Shown: positions 17,411 through 26,504 of the stretch, one piece after another
How positions within the stretch are numbered: the stretch's first letter is position 1
How the letters are laid out: each line of letters opens with the position of its first letter
NCBI GenBank assembly: GCA_009841635.1
Contig: VXLJ01000020.1
Coordinates: forward strand, 23,299-71,636
Source: Gammaproteobacteria bacterium
Lineage (GTDB): Bacteria > Pseudomonadota > Gammaproteobacteria > Pseudomonadales > Azotimanducaceae
Direction: 5' to 3'
Length of the DNA: 48,338 nt
Made by a program: the position numbers and the translations under genes
The notes under the pieces: model-generated
The model's input: the letters and a program-made list of their open reading frames with translations, nothing else
Databases searched by the model: none
Told to the model about the DNA's origin: nothing

Positions 17411-18193
17411 CTAAGCGTTAGTCGCAGGTGGTTCGTCGCGAATAAAAACTAACTTGGTTTTGTTTGAACGACTCGCGTCGTAGCGATATCCATTTAGCGC
17501 GAAGCGTTTCACACCAGCTAGGTTATCGATTTTTTCGGTTACGATGTGCCGTGCCATCAGACCACGCGCGCGCTTGCCGTAAAAGCTCATAAATCGATAG
17601 TTGTCGCGAAACTTGTCAAGAAATTGACATTTCACGATTGGATACTCGATGCGAGTGGTGTCAATTGCTTTAAAGTACTCGTCTGAAGCTAGATTGATCA
17701 GAACTGGATTGCGCTGTTTGCTCAATTCTTCGTTTAAATGATCTGCGATTTGATCCCGCCAAAATGCGTAAAGGTCATCTGCCTTATCCGTCCCGATGCG
17801 CAAGCCCATTTCAAGTCGATAAGGATGAATGCGATCTAGTGGGCGTAAGACGCCATACAGGCCAGAAAGAATGCGCAGTCGACGCTGCGCCGATGTGAGA
17901 TCGCCTTCAGAAAGCGTCTTTGCGTCCAAGCCAAGATAAACCTCACCGCGAAATGCGAGCACAGCAGGGCGACTGCCACGAAAATCTGTATCCCAATCTC
18001 GGTAGCGTTCCTCATTCAACGCAGCGAGATCGTCATTGATGTTCATCAAACGCTTGATCCCGCTTGCGTCGAGCGCTCGCATCGTGTCGACGAGTTGTGC
18101 CGCATGATCCAAAAAGACGGGTTCGGATTTTTTGCGCGATGACACGCGAGTTTTGAAATCAAGATTCTTGGACGGAGAAACAACGCTCAGCAT
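17411..18193 (-). CDS. yaaA: Peroxide stress protein YaaA (DUF328)
   Basis: 260 residues, full length for the YaaA family. Family marks: MLSVVSPSKNLDF at the start, LNEERYRDW, AVLAFRGEVYLGLDA, LRILSGLYGVLRPLD, NLASDEYFKAI and the end region FALNGYRYD. In E. coli the protein is OxyR-induced, binds DNA, and lowers free iron and oxidative damage during peroxide stress. The start is ATG; a perfect TATAAT on the minus strand lies 41 bases upstream. No OxyR site was identified by eye. It converges with the TerC gene and diverges from the PP2C gene. Confidence 0.94.
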   Translation of the reverse strand: MLSVVSPSKNLDFKTRVSSRKKSEPVFLDHAAQLVDTMRALDASGIKRLMNINDDLAALNEERYRDWDTDFRGSRPAVLAFRGEVYLGLDAKTLSEGDLTSAQRRLRILSGLYGVLRPLDRIHPYRLEMGLRIGTDKADDLYAFWRDQIADHLNEELSKQRNPVLINLASDEYFKAIDTTRIEYPIVKCQFLDKFRDNYRFMSFYGKRARGLMARHIVTEKIDNLAGVKRFALNGYRYDASRSNKTKLVFIRDEPPATNA

Positions 18194-18233
18194 GAGAAAA
18201 ATCGTTGAATTCGAAGAAATTTAAGGCGATTGG

Positions 18234-18239
18234 ATTATA
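18234..18239 (-). promoter_or_regulatory. -10 element of the yaaA promoter (TATAAT)
   Basis: Exact consensus TATAAT on the minus strand, 41 bases upstream of the yaaA ATG. The matching -35 position (about 18257-18262, CTGTCC on the minus strand) is weak, which would fit an activator-dependent promoter such as OxyR control (inference). Confidence 0.5.
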
Positions 18240-18333
18240 AATTTGCTAGCGAACGAGGACAGTTTTGGTTGCTGACTTTGCTCAGAAAGTTGCAGCTGCG
18301 AGCGACACGCAATAGCGCTAGCGGAGTGTCTGC

Positions 18334-19053
18334 TTGATAGTTGTTGGGAAAAGCTGGAAAGGCCGGGTTAGGTCCCGCAACGAGGACGTTTATTGGTCGC
18401 GGCCAGAGCTTAAGTTATGTGGTGTCGCTGATGGTATGGGAGGCTATGACGCCGGTCACATTGCGGCCCGCATGACAGCCGATGCTGTAACTGAAGGGTT
18501 GATTGCAACCGGCTTTGAGAACTTAAATCGGCAGAGTATCGAAGCAGTGGTTAAAAAAGCCAACGTCACGGTGCATGCTCGTGGCCGCGAACTTGCGGAC
18601 GTTCGAGTCATGGGGGCGACGATGGTTCTATTGCAACTCGTAGAAGAGACCGCGTATGTTTGTCACGTAGGCGATTCACGCGCGTATCGCTTGCGCGACG
18701 GTGAGCTCACACAATTGACGCGTGATCACAGTGTAGTGAATAAGCAATTAGAGTCAGGTGAAATCACTGAAGAGGAAGCAAACAAGCTTGGCCGCGATAC
18801 ACGGGTTACGCAAGCCATGGGTCCGAGTCAGGTTGTCTCGCCCACCGTAGCAGAATTTGATGTGGCAGCTAGTGATCTGTTCATGCTTTGCAGCGATGGT
18901 TTGACTGGCTTTGTCGAAAATCAGACACTAGCTTCCGTTATGAATGAGTTTCGTACGAATATCAATGTTCTACTCACAAAATTGATCGATGCGGCGAGCG
19001 AACACGGGAGTACTGACAATATCACGGTCGTTTTGGCGGAGCAGACTGAATGA
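18334..19053 (+). CDS. PP2C-type Ser/Thr protein phosphatase (Stp1-like)
   Basis: 239 residues, single-domain bacterial PP2C. Metal and phosphate motifs in order: RSRNEDVYW, GVADGMGGYDAG, CHVGDSRAYRLRDG, LTRDHS, CSDGLTGFV and GSTDNITVVL. It removes phosphate from Ser/Thr residues with two or three Mn/Mg ions. The first residues are at a TTG start with GGAG about 10 bases upstream; a longer protein is not supported. Its stop overlaps the bolA start (ATGA), so the two are co-translated. No partner kinase gene lies in the window. Confidence 0.92.
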   Translation: MIVVGKSWKGRVRSRNEDVYWSRPELKLCGVADGMGGYDAGHIAARMTADAVTEGLIATGFENLNRQSIEAVVKKANVTVHARGRELADVRVMGATMVLLQLVEETAYVCHVGDSRAYRLRDGELTQLTRDHSVVNKQLESGEITEEEANKLGRDTRVTQAMGPSQVVSPTVAEFDVAASDLFMLCSDGLTGFVENQTLASVMNEFRTNINVLLTKLIDAASEHGSTDNITVVLAEQTE

Positions 19054-19364
19054 CAGTGCAAGAAGCCATAGAAACAAAATTAGCTGAACTTGACCCGCTG
19101 CACCTCGAGGTTGTCAACGAAAGTGACAATCACAATGTGCCAGAGGGGTCGGAATCCCATTTCAAGGTGGTCATCGTGAGTGATCAATTTGAAGGCACGC
19201 GGTTGTTGGATCGACATCGCTTGGTAAACGGGTTGCTAGCCGACGAATTGGCGGGTCCCGTGCACGCGTTGGCTATACATGCATACACGCAAGATAATTG
19301 GCGGCAACGATTCGGTGAAGCACCCATGTCACCACCTTGCCTAGGTGGGTCCAACGCAAGTTAA
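19050..19364 (+). CDS. bolA: BolA family protein
   Basis: 104 residues with the BolA fold signature (ESHFKVVIVSDQFEGTRLLDRHRLVNGLL, residues about 36-64; pattern HFxVxxVSxxFxGxxLxxRHRLV) and the conserved C-terminal VHALAIHAYT. BolA proteins work with monothiol glutaredoxins in iron-sulphur trafficking and also act as transcription factors affecting envelope shape and biofilm. The start overlaps the phosphatase stop by 4 bases. trhO follows 3 bases later. A small Pro/Cys/Gly tail (MSPPCLGGSNAS) extends past the usual end. Confidence 0.92.
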   Translation: MTVQEAIETKLAELDPLHLEVVNESDNHNVPEGSESHFKVVIVSDQFEGTRLLDRHRLVNGLLADELAGPVHALAIHAYTQDNWRQRFGEAPMSPPCLGGSNAS

Positions 19365-19367
19365 TAC

Positions 19368-20285
19368 GTGAAACACGTCGTTTCCTTTTATCTATTCACC
19401 AAGCTTGAGCGGCCGGCTAATGTTCAAGCTGAATTGCAACGCAATTTGGCAGCCCAAGGTGTCGTTGGTACAGTTTTGCTAGCGAACGAAGGTATTAATG
19501 CCACGCTCGCACATGGCGTTAGAAAAACACTTGAAGAATGTGTTGGGTTTATTGAGGAATTGCTTGCCAATCTACAGTTAAACGCGAAATACTCGACGGC
19601 CGATGCGGACAACGAAGTCTTTTATCGTCTCAAAATCAAAGTGCGCGACGAAATCATTCAATTTGGTCGCTCGCTGCAGTCTTCCGATGAGGTCGGCAAC
19701 CATGTCAATGCGTCTGAATGGAACCAGCTATTGCAAGATCCCGATGTTCTGATGCTTGACATTCGCAATGACTATGAAATTGCGATAGGTTCATTCCCGG
19801 GTGCTATTCCGATTGGCACGACTCGTTTCAGCGAGTTCGGGGCGCACGCGCAACAAGTGATGCAAGAGCAGGGCTTGAGCAAAGTTGCGATGTATTGCAC
19901 CGGTGGTATTCGATGCGAGAAGGCATCGCACGCACTGCTAGAACTAGGCGCCGAAGCTGTATATCAACTCGACGGTGGCATTCTTCGCTATCTTGAAACG
20001 GTCGAAGGAGCCTGCAACAAGTGGCAAGGGGAGTGTTTCGTTTTTGATCAGCGCGTAACGCTCGACAAGAATCTTGCACAAGGTCGGTTTGACCAATGTC
20101 ATGCATGTCGCCGACCAATCAGCGACGAAGACAAGCGCTCAGAATATTATGTCAAAAGTGTAAGTTGTCCGTATTGCATCGACGAAACAACGGCTCGCCA
20201 AAAAGAGCAATTCTCAGAACGTGCGAAACAAGCAGCACTCGCCGAGGCTCGTGGCGAGCGGCACGTAGGCACACCGCAGGTCTAA
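19368..20285 (+). CDS. trhO: tRNA U34 5-hydroxylase, rhodanese family (TrhO/YceA)
   Basis: 305 residues. It hydroxylates uridine 34 of certain tRNAs in an oxygen-dependent, prephenate-independent route to ho5U. Family architecture: an N-terminal acylphosphatase-like domain (LLANEGINATLA), a rhodanese domain at about 110-220 with active-site Cys177 in YCTGGIRCEKAS, and a C-terminal cysteine-rich part (CHACRRPI, CPYC) that may bind zinc. The GTG start follows bolA by 3 bases. Its 3' end overlaps the end of convergent tesA by 4 bases. Confidence 0.93.
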   Translation: MKHVVSFYLFTKLERPANVQAELQRNLAAQGVVGTVLLANEGINATLAHGVRKTLEECVGFIEELLANLQLNAKYSTADADNEVFYRLKIKVRDEIIQFGRSLQSSDEVGNHVNASEWNQLLQDPDVLMLDIRNDYEIAIGSFPGAIPIGTTRFSEFGAHAQQVMQEQGLSKVAMYCTGGIRCEKASHALLELGAEAVYQLDGGILRYLETVEGACNKWQGECFVFDQRVTLDKNLAQGRFDQCHACRRPISDEDKRSEYYVKSVSCPYCIDETTARQKEQFSERAKQAALAEARGERHVGTPQV

Positions 20286-20992
20286 TCTTTGAGATTCTCG
20301 AAACTGGCGACATGGGTTTTCAACTCGGCCCAAACATTGGCGAGCAGGCCAGGCTGCCCTGCGGCGTTGGGATGAATCAAGTCATCTTGCATAAGTTCTA
20401 AGTTCGTAGCGACGCCTTCTAATAGAAATGGAATCAACCCGGCGTTTTTTGCGTCCGCGATGTCGTAGTACATTTGCTTAAATTCAGTGAGATATTTAGG
20501 TCCGTAGTTTTGTGGAAGCTGCATCCCGGCGAGCACCACAAAGGCACCAGTAGCTTGAAATCGGTCAATCAATTCGATGAGGTTGTCGCTAATCGCATTG
20601 ACTGGATAACCACGCAGACCATCGTTCGCACCTAACTCTAAAATCACAATTTGAGGTTTAACGTCGGCGAGAACTTCGTCGATCTTAATCAGACCGTCTA
20701 AAGTCGTGTCCCCGCTTGTGCTCGCGTTGACTACTTGCCAAGTTGGGTGCTCTTCTGCAACTTTTTGGCTTAACAATGACACCCAGCCTAAATTCGTGTC
20801 TATACGATAAGCGGCACTTAGGCTGTCGCCGAATACCAATATTGTGTTGCGGTCGATTTCAGGATCAGCCGCAAGATTGCTAGCGACGACTAGCGAACCA
20901 ACAAGGAGTATCTTGGCTACTACAGAGCAAAATGGCGACGCGATATTGCGCGCTGAGAATCTAACGAAGGAAGTCGATTTCGAAGGTTCCAC
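20282..20992 (-). CDS. tesA: Arylesterase / acyl-CoA thioesterase I / lysophospholipase, SGNH family
   Basis: About 236 residues. A periplasmic SGNH hydrolase that cleaves acyl-thioesters, aryl esters and lysophospholipids. Catalytic Ser57 is in VFGDSLSAAY; the other blocks are the Gly in STSGDTT, the Asn in LELGANDGLRG, and the Asp/His in DDLIHPNAAGQ. A hydrophobic signal ([17 protein letters not shown]) precedes the catalytic domain. Start chosen: GTG 20992, with AGGAT about eight bases upstream. ATG 21025 is in frame but lacks a ribosome site. Either start puts the gene's 5' end inside divergent ybbA (about 80 bases overlap). Confidence 0.87.
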   Translation of the reverse strand: MEPSKSTSFVRFSARNIASPFCSVVAKILLVGSLVVASNLAADPEIDRNTILVFGDSLSAAYRIDTNLGWVSLLSQKVAEEHPTWQVVNASTSGDTTLDGLIKIDEVLADVKPQIVILELGANDGLRGYPVNAISDNLIELIDRFQATGAFVVLAGMQLPQNYGPKYLTEFKQMYYDIADAKNAGLIPFLLEGVATNLELMQDDLIHPNAAGQPGLLANVWAELKTHVASFENLKD

Positions 20993-21602
20993 GCTGACGA
21001 TCCTGCGCGATGTCGATTTAGCCATTAATCGAGGTGAAGCGGTCGCGATTGTAGGTGAGTCTGGTTCAGGTAAGACTACCTTATTGGGATTGCTTGCAGG
21101 GCTTGATGTGCCAACCCGTGGCCGCGTTTGGCTGGACGGCGATGAAATATCGGCGTTCAATGAGGACGAGCGCGCACAGGTTCGTGCACGAGCCGTGGGG
21201 TTCGTGTTTCAGACATTTCAGTTGATCGATAGTTTGACAGCGCTTGAAAACGTCATGTTGCCGGCAGAGCTTCGCGGTGAGCGTACCGCCCGTACAGACG
21301 CAATCCGCTATTTGGAACGTGTAGGTCTTCAAGAACGTTTAAAACACTATCCACGTCAGCTTTCAGGTGGTGAGCAGCAACGGGTTGCAATAGCGCGAGC
21401 TTTTTGTTCAGAACCGCTCGTGCTGTTTGCCGATGAGCCGACCGGCAATCTGGATACGAAGACTGGTCATCGGATTGCGGATTTGTTGTTTGAGCTGAAT
21501 CAAGAAAACGAGACGACACTGGTGTTGGTGACCCACGACAAAAGTTTGGCCGAACGCTGTCAAGCAAGTACGGAATTGGCGGCTGGGGCCGTGATCGCAT
21601 GA
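20913..21602 (+). CDS. ybbA: ABC transporter ATP-binding protein YbbA
   Basis: 229 residues. LolD/MacB-type ATPase: Walker [10 protein letters not shown] at 48-56, Q-loop FQTFQLI, signature [14 protein letters not shown], Walker [13 protein letters not shown], switch VTHD. Start chosen: TTG 20913 with AAGGAG at 20903-20908. Longer in-frame readings lie in tesA and have no ribosome site. It is translationally coupled to the large permease downstream (4-base overlap) and divergent from tesA, the same arrangement as tesA-ybbA-ybbP in E. coli. The substrate is unknown in the family. Confidence 0.92.
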   Translation: MATTEQNGDAILRAENLTKEVDFEGSTLTILRDVDLAINRGEAVAIVGESGSGKTTLLGLLAGLDVPTRGRVWLDGDEISAFNEDERAQVRARAVGFVFQTFQLIDSLTALENVMLPAELRGERTARTDAIRYLERVGLQERLKHYPRQLSGGEQQRVAIARAFCSEPLVLFADEPTGNLDTKTGHRIADLLFELNQENETTLVLVTHDKSLAERCQASTELAAGAVIA

Positions 21603-24106
21603 ACCTTAAGCTCATTTTCAACTTCATACTCAGTGACTGGCGATCGGGTGAACTGCAACTGCTATTGGTTGCGCTTGCGATAGCGGTCGGCACAGTATCC
21701 ACGATTACGTTAACGGTAGATCGTTTGCAAAAGGCGATGACCAAAGAAGCATCCGTGTTCTTAGGCGCAGATCGAAGCATCAATTCACGTCTACCAATCC
21801 CTGATCAGTTTGTCCAAGAAGCCATTGATCGTGGTATTACGACGAGTTCCATGATCATTTTTAATTCGATGGTGTTGTCGGCGAAAGATAACAACCGTTC
21901 GCAATTAGCTAGCGTTAAAGCGGTGGAAGGCAACTACCCATTGCGTGGCAAGCTGCGTGTTGCCGATGCCCCATTTGGACCGACTAGGGAAACGACGGAA
22001 ATTCCCGCGCCAGGCGAGATTTGGCTGAATTCTCGACTGCTTTACACGCTAGATGTCGAGCTTGGCGATACCGTAGAGGTTGGCTATGCACCACTAACAG
22101 TGACGGGGATTATCGAGGCTGAACCTGATCGCGGATTTAGCATGCTTGACATATCTCCGCGGGTCTTGATGCGCATGGCTGACATCGAAGCTACGCAGGT
22201 TATTCAGCCGGGTAGTCAACTTGATTACCGCTTGTTGCTCGTAAATGACGACGAATCGGTGTTTCGGGGCTTGTATCAAGCCATTGAAGACGATTTGCAG
22301 GGTTATCGATGGCGCAATGTACGCGACGCGGATGAACGGGTGGGCCGGGCACTTGGTCGAGCTGAGAGTTTCTTCCTGATCGGTGGCTCTATGGCCGTTT
22401 TGCTAGCTGGTGTTGCCATAGCCCTAAGCGCGAATCGTTATGCGCGACGCCATTTTGACCATGTTGGCATTTTGAAAACCCTAGGCGCGCGACCGCGCGC
22501 GATCCTTTGGGGTTGTCTTGGGTTGCTGTTAACGATTGGTCTAGTGGGCATCGTCGCGGGTCTCATCGCAGGAGGTGCCATCCACTTCGGCTTGGTCTGG
22601 TATTTGACCGAGCAGGTGCTTACAACGGTAGAAGAAGTGCCTCCCGCCAGCTTGCAGCCGGTGCTTACAGGCTTGGCCACTGGCTTGATTTGCCTATTCG
22701 CGTTTGCCTTGCCGCCGTTTCTGGATCTCATCGGAGTATCACCGCTTCGCGTTATTCGAAGGGATTTCAAGCGAGGTGGCGTATCAGCCGTTGTGACCTA
22801 TGCATGTGCGATTGTGGGAAGTCTCGGCTTGCTAATTTGGTATAGCAAAAGCTGGGAATTTACGCTGTGGCTCATTCTTGGGATCGTCGTTGTCACCGTG
22901 GGGTTTGGCACGGTTGCCATCTTCTTGTTGCGCGGCGGACGTATAGTGGGTATGCAGGCGGGGAGTTTATGGCGACTTGCGTTTAGCGGCCTGCAACGTC
23001 GCAATGTTGAAAACACTGGACAAATCGTCGTGTTCAGCGTCGTCATCATGTTATTGATGATTCTTTATCTTGTACGCTCGTCGCTCGTCGATGAATGGCA
23101 AGCGCAACTGCCCGATGACACACCGAATCACGTCTTCCTGAATATTTCACAAGCCCAACACGAAGATGTATCGCAGTTCATCGACCAATATACGTCCGAC
23201 GGCGACTTAGCAGCGTTTTACGACGGTCGCGTCGTCTCAGTGAATGGCCAACCAGTCCGAGAATATCAAAACGCGAATCGTCCTGCACCTGCGCCACCTC
23301 TATCGTCGCGACGTCAGCTCACTTGGTCAGTGGATATTCCTGACAACAACGAAGTGATCGAGGGAGAATGGTGGTCAGAGTCCACGGACGAAAAGCTCGT
23401 TTCTGTTGAAAGCGATTACGCGCGTGCTTGGCGTCTAGGTATCGGTGATACGCTCACATTTAGAGTTCGTGGCGAGACGTTTGACGTCAAGATTTCGAGC
23501 ATTCGCGCATTAGAGTGGGGCGAGTCTGCCCAGTTCAATTTCTTTTACGTTTTTTCGCCTGGGGTTTTTGACGATATTCCGTCAAGTTACAGAGCGATGC
23601 TCTATGTACCCGACGAACATCGTGATGAACTTAGCCAGCTGATCGCACGAAATCCGACCATGACGGTTATCGACGTTGATTCCGTCATTAAACAGGTTCA
23701 GTCAGTGATTGATCGGGTAACCATGGCTGTGGAATGGATCTTGATTTTGGTTTTGACCTCAGGAGCACTGGTGCTCCTCGCATCGATTCAGGCAAGTCGC
23801 GATAGTCGTATCAAAGAACACGCACTGCTGCGCTCAATGGGTGGTACAAAAAAACTCATTCTCGGTTCGCTGACGGCAGAGTTTTTATTACTCGGCTTGA
23901 TGGCTGGCATAGTCGCTATTGCGGGGGCGGAGCTTTCGCTCTATCTCATCGAAGAAAAAATCCTTGAATTCGACTATGCCATTCGGCCGGAAATATGGAT
24001 TGCTGGCTTTTTGCTTGGTGGTGGCATCGTTGCAAGTGTCGGTTACCTTTCGACGCGTAAACTGGTTCTTCTCCCACCCGTAACGATTCTGCGGGACGCG
24101 GGTTAA
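21599..24106 (+). CDS. ybbP: Large FtsX-type permease YbbP
   Basis: 835-residue inner-membrane protein with two FtsX-like halves. A first membrane segment (LLLVALAIAVGTVSTITLTV), a large periplasmic region, a cluster of membrane segments at about 260-470, a second periplasmic domain at about 500-705, and a last group of three membrane segments. Coupling loops of FtsX type are visible (HFDHVGILKTLGARPRA and IKEHALLRSMGGTKK). It pairs with the YbbA ATPase encoded immediately upstream. The physiological substrate is not established; a link with TesA through lipid or lysophospholipid handling is suggested only by conserved gene neighbourhood. Confidence 0.92.
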   Translation: MNLKLIFNFILSDWRSGELQLLLVALAIAVGTVSTITLTVDRLQKAMTKEASVFLGADRSINSRLPIPDQFVQEAIDRGITTSSMIIFNSMVLSAKDNNRSQLASVKAVEGNYPLRGKLRVADAPFGPTRETTEIPAPGEIWLNSRLLYTLDVELGDTVEVGYAPLTVTGIIEAEPDRGFSMLDISPRVLMRMADIEATQVIQPGSQLDYRLLLVNDDESVFRGLYQAIEDDLQGYRWRNVRDADERVGRALGRAESFFLIGGSMAVLLAGVAIALSANRYARRHFDHVGILKTLGARPRAILWGCLGLLLTIGLVGIVAGLIAGGAIHFGLVWYLTEQVLTTVEEVPPASLQPVLTGLATGLICLFAFALPPFLDLIGVSPLRVIRRDFKRGGVSAVVTYACAIVGSLGLLIWYSKSWEFTLWLILGIVVVTVGFGTVAIFLLRGGRIVGMQAGSLWRLAFSGLQRRNVENTGQIVVFSVVIMLLMILYLVRSSLVDEWQAQLPDDTPNHVFLNISQAQHEDVSQFIDQYTSDGDLAAFYDGRVVSVNGQPVREYQNANRPAPAPPLSSRRQLTWSVDIPDNNEVIEGEWWSESTDEKLVSVESDYARAWRLGIGDTLTFRVRGETFDVKISSIRALEWGESAQFNFFYVFSPGVFDDIPSSYRAMLYVPDEHRDELSQLIARNPTMTVIDVDSVIKQVQSVIDRVTMAVEWILILVLTSGALVLLASIQASRDSRIKEHALLRSMGGTKKLILGSLTAEFLLLGLMAGIVAIAGAELSLYLIEEKILEFDYAIRPEIWIAGFLLGGGIVASVGYLSTRKLVLLPPVTILRDAG

Positions 24107-24112
24107 GACGGC

Positions 24113-24949
24113 GTGACATTGGCGCAAGTTCGCAAACAACAGCTTGAGCAAAACAAGCTGCAGAAGAAACTTCGCCGCCTCGTCGGTCGAGCTGTTGTGG
24201 ATTACAGCATGATTGGCGAAGGTGATCGAATCATGGTGTGTTTATCCGGTGGCAAGGACTCGTATACGATGCTGGACATCTTGCAGTCATTGCAACGCAA
24301 TGCACCAGTGCGGTTTTCCCTCTTTGCCGTCAACGTCGATCAAAAACAACCAGGATTTCCGCCAGACGTCTTGCCAACATTCTTACGCACGCGTGGCTTT
24401 GAGTATTACGTCATTGAAGAAGACACGTATTCGATTGTGAAAGCGAAGACGAAAGACGGCAAGACATTCTGTCCACTGTGTTCGCGGTTGCGACGCGGCA
24501 TTCTGTATGCCGCGGCGAAACGCTATGGCGCAACCAAAATTGCCCTTGGACACCACTTGGATGACGTCGTAGAGACGTTGTTTCTAAACATGTTTCATGG
24601 CGGGCAAATGAAGTCCATGCCACCGCGATTGCAATCGGATGATGGATTGCACCACGTGATCAGACCGATGTATTACGTGCGAGAGAAAGATATCGAGCGC
24701 TACTCAATCGAGGTGGCGCACCCGATCATTCCTTGCAACCTTTGTGGTTCGCAGAGCAATCTTCAACGTCCAATGATTAAGCAGATGTTGCGCGCATGGG
24801 ATCATGAACAACCGGGTCGTGTCGAGAATATTGCTAGAGCGCTGCGGACGGTCGTGCCTTCGCACTTAGGTGATGCCAGCCTATTCGATTTCAACGCGTT
24901 AGAAGAAGCGGTCGATTTATCGCCTATTCGTCAGCTCATGGTTTCTTAA
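24113..24949 (+). CDS. ttcA: tRNA 2-thiocytidine biosynthesis protein TtcA
   Basis: 278 residues. It adds sulphur to cytidine 32 of certain tRNAs, using ATP and a [4Fe-4S] cluster. The PP-loop SGGKDS lies at 45-50; the family cysteine pairs are CPLC and [23 protein letters not shown] is the conserved core. Length is slightly below E. coli TtcA (311), mainly at the ends. GTG start six bases after ybbP. yheU follows 29 bases downstream. Confidence 0.95.
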   Translation: MTLAQVRKQQLEQNKLQKKLRRLVGRAVVDYSMIGEGDRIMVCLSGGKDSYTMLDILQSLQRNAPVRFSLFAVNVDQKQPGFPPDVLPTFLRTRGFEYYVIEEDTYSIVKAKTKDGKTFCPLCSRLRRGILYAAAKRYGATKIALGHHLDDVVETLFLNMFHGGQMKSMPPRLQSDDGLHHVIRPMYYVREKDIERYSIEVAHPIIPCNLCGSQSNLQRPMIKQMLRAWDHEQPGRVENIARALRTVVPSHLGDASLFDFNALEEAVDLSPIRQLMVS

Positions 24950-24978
24950 TTCACTTTACGTGAGTTGTCACGACTGAG

Positions 24979-25209
24979 TTGCAAATTTCCCACGAGTTGT
25001 TGTCAAGAGACGCCTTGAATGGTTTGATTGACGAGTTCATAACGCGCGACAGCGATTTTTCGGATGGCAGTCTAGACGTTAAACGACAGCGTGTGCTTCA
25101 CGCTCTTGAATCTCAACGAGCGCTCATCGTTGTAAATGAAAAGGACGGTACAACCAACATTCTCACCGCCGAAGAATACGCGGCTAGTCAAGACGAGCAA
25201 GACCCGTAG
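24979..25209 (+). CDS. yheU: YheU / UPF0270 family protein
   Basis: 76 residues. It matches the UPF0270 family in plan: L(S/D)xxxLxxLIxEFxxR at the start (LSRDALNGLIDEFITRDSD), a central VKRQRVLHALES, and an end with ALIVVNEKDGTTNIL. The family is small, cytoplasmic and of unknown function. TTG start. It lies between ttcA and ccmA, 14 bases before the latter, so it could share a transcript with the ccm genes. Confidence 0.8.
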   Translation: MQISHELLSRDALNGLIDEFITRDSDFSDGSLDVKRQRVLHALESQRALIVVNEKDGTTNILTAEEYAASQDEQDP

Positions 25210-25223
25210 CGCGAGTTTGTGAC

Positions 25224-25832
25224 GTGGTGAACACGACCAACGCAAAGAAACTGCTCACGATTTCAAACCTTAACGTCGAGGTGGCCGATAAGGTGCTCTT
25301 TCCGAATTTATCGTTGCAGGTGCGGGAAGGCGAGTTAGTAGAGATTCATGGCGCTAACGGCGTAGGAAAGTCAACGCTGCTTCGGTACATCATCGGGACA
25401 CGTCGCTCGCCGAATGGGACGCTAATCCGGGTTTCGGATGATGTCGTTTATGTTGGTCAAAAGTCAGGCCTAAATCCGACGTTGACTCCGCTCGAGAATT
25501 TGCGATGGTTTACGCAAATCACCGGTAGCAAGCGAACGCCTAAAGAGTTAATGGGGGCGTTAATGCAAGTAGGCTTGGGTTCGTTCATGCGCACGCCCAC
25601 CGGGGCATTGTCGGCAGGTCAGATAAGGCGTTGCGGACTCGCCAAGCTCGTTGTGTCAGATGCCAAGCTCTGGGTGTTGGACGAGCCGCTAACTTCACTT
25701 GATGCATCAGCCACAGAGTGGCTACGTGAAGCAATTTCTGAACACCGTAACAAAAACGGTGCGGTCATATGCGCAACCCACGCCTCGTTAGGGTTGCCGG
25801 CGGCAACCACACTGCAACTGGGTGAGTTATGA
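25224..25832 (+). CDS. ccmA: Heme exporter ATP-binding protein CcmA
   Basis: 202 residues. ATPase of the CcmABCD complex that releases holo-CcmE in System I cytochrome c maturation. Walker A HGANGVGKST, signature LSAGQIRRCGLAKL and Walker B LWVLDEPLTSLD are present. Start GTG at 25224. It overlaps ccmB by 4 bases (ATGA). It is the first gene of the ccm run. Confidence 0.94.
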   Translation: MVNTTNAKKLLTISNLNVEVADKVLFPNLSLQVREGELVEIHGANGVGKSTLLRYIIGTRRSPNGTLIRVSDDVVYVGQKSGLNPTLTPLENLRWFTQITGSKRTPKELMGALMQVGLGSFMRTPTGALSAGQIRRCGLAKLVVSDAKLWVLDEPLTSLDASATEWLREAISEHRNKNGAVICATHASLGLPAATTLQLGEL

Positions 25833-26503
25833 ACGGATTCATCTCCTCGTTTCAGCGCACTGCTCGATTAACTGCTCGTCACCCGCTTGATGCTGCGCAT
25901 GCGGTGGCTTTTTTTATCATCGTGACGTCACTCATCTCAGTAACCGTCGACAACGCTACTACGAGTGGCAATCGGGATGCGTTTGTCATTGCCATTATGT
26001 GGGTGGTCGTACTGCTTGCCACCATGTTAGGTTGTGCCGCGGCGTATTCGCAGGATTACGAAGACGGCTCGTTAGAGCTGTTGGTAGCGCATCAGCGACC
26101 GCTGTTTCCAAGTGTACTAGGCTCAATGATGGGGCTATGGTTCTTCAGTACGTTACCTATTCTTCTATGTGTTCCGTTAGGTGCGTGGATGCTGACACTT
26201 AGCACCTCAGTTTGGTGGATGCTCTTGCTAACACTGCTTGCCGGATCCATCGTATTCACGCTTTTCGGGGTTTTGGGTGCTGTTCTAACTCTGGGTATTG
26301 GCCGCAATGGTGTCTTGATGGCGTTGTTGGTGTTGCCGCTATATGTGCCCGTACTTTTATTAGGTGTTGGTGCTTGCCAACGTTATGCAAACGGCGAAAC
26401 CTTTGAATTTGCCTTAGCAAGCCTATTTGCCATAGCGGTCGCATTGGTGACCTTCGTTCCGTTTGCGATTGCCGCCTTGTTGCGGGTGAGTCAGGAGTAC
26501 TGA
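25829..26503 (+). CDS. ccmB: Heme exporter membrane protein CcmB
   Basis: 224 residues, six predicted membrane segments and the CcmB signature SQDYEDGSLELLVAHQRP (family form D...DGTLE). Membrane partner of CcmA in the ABC-like complex. The start overlaps the ccmA stop; ccmC follows after one base. Confidence 0.94.
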   Translation: MNGFISSFQRTARLTARHPLDAAHAVAFFIIVTSLISVTVDNATTSGNRDAFVIAIMWVVVLLATMLGCAAAYSQDYEDGSLELLVAHQRPLFPSVLGSMMGLWFFSTLPILLCVPLGAWMLTLSTSVWWMLLLTLLAGSIVFTLFGVLGAVLTLGIGRNGVLMALLVLPLYVPVLLLGVGACQRYANGETFEFALASLFAIAVALVTFVPFAIAALLRVSQEY

Positions 26504-26504
26504 G

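Noticed and set aside
20993-21160. Longer tesA start region on the minus strand
   Set aside because: It only adds residues antisense to ybbA, without a signal peptide or ribosome site.
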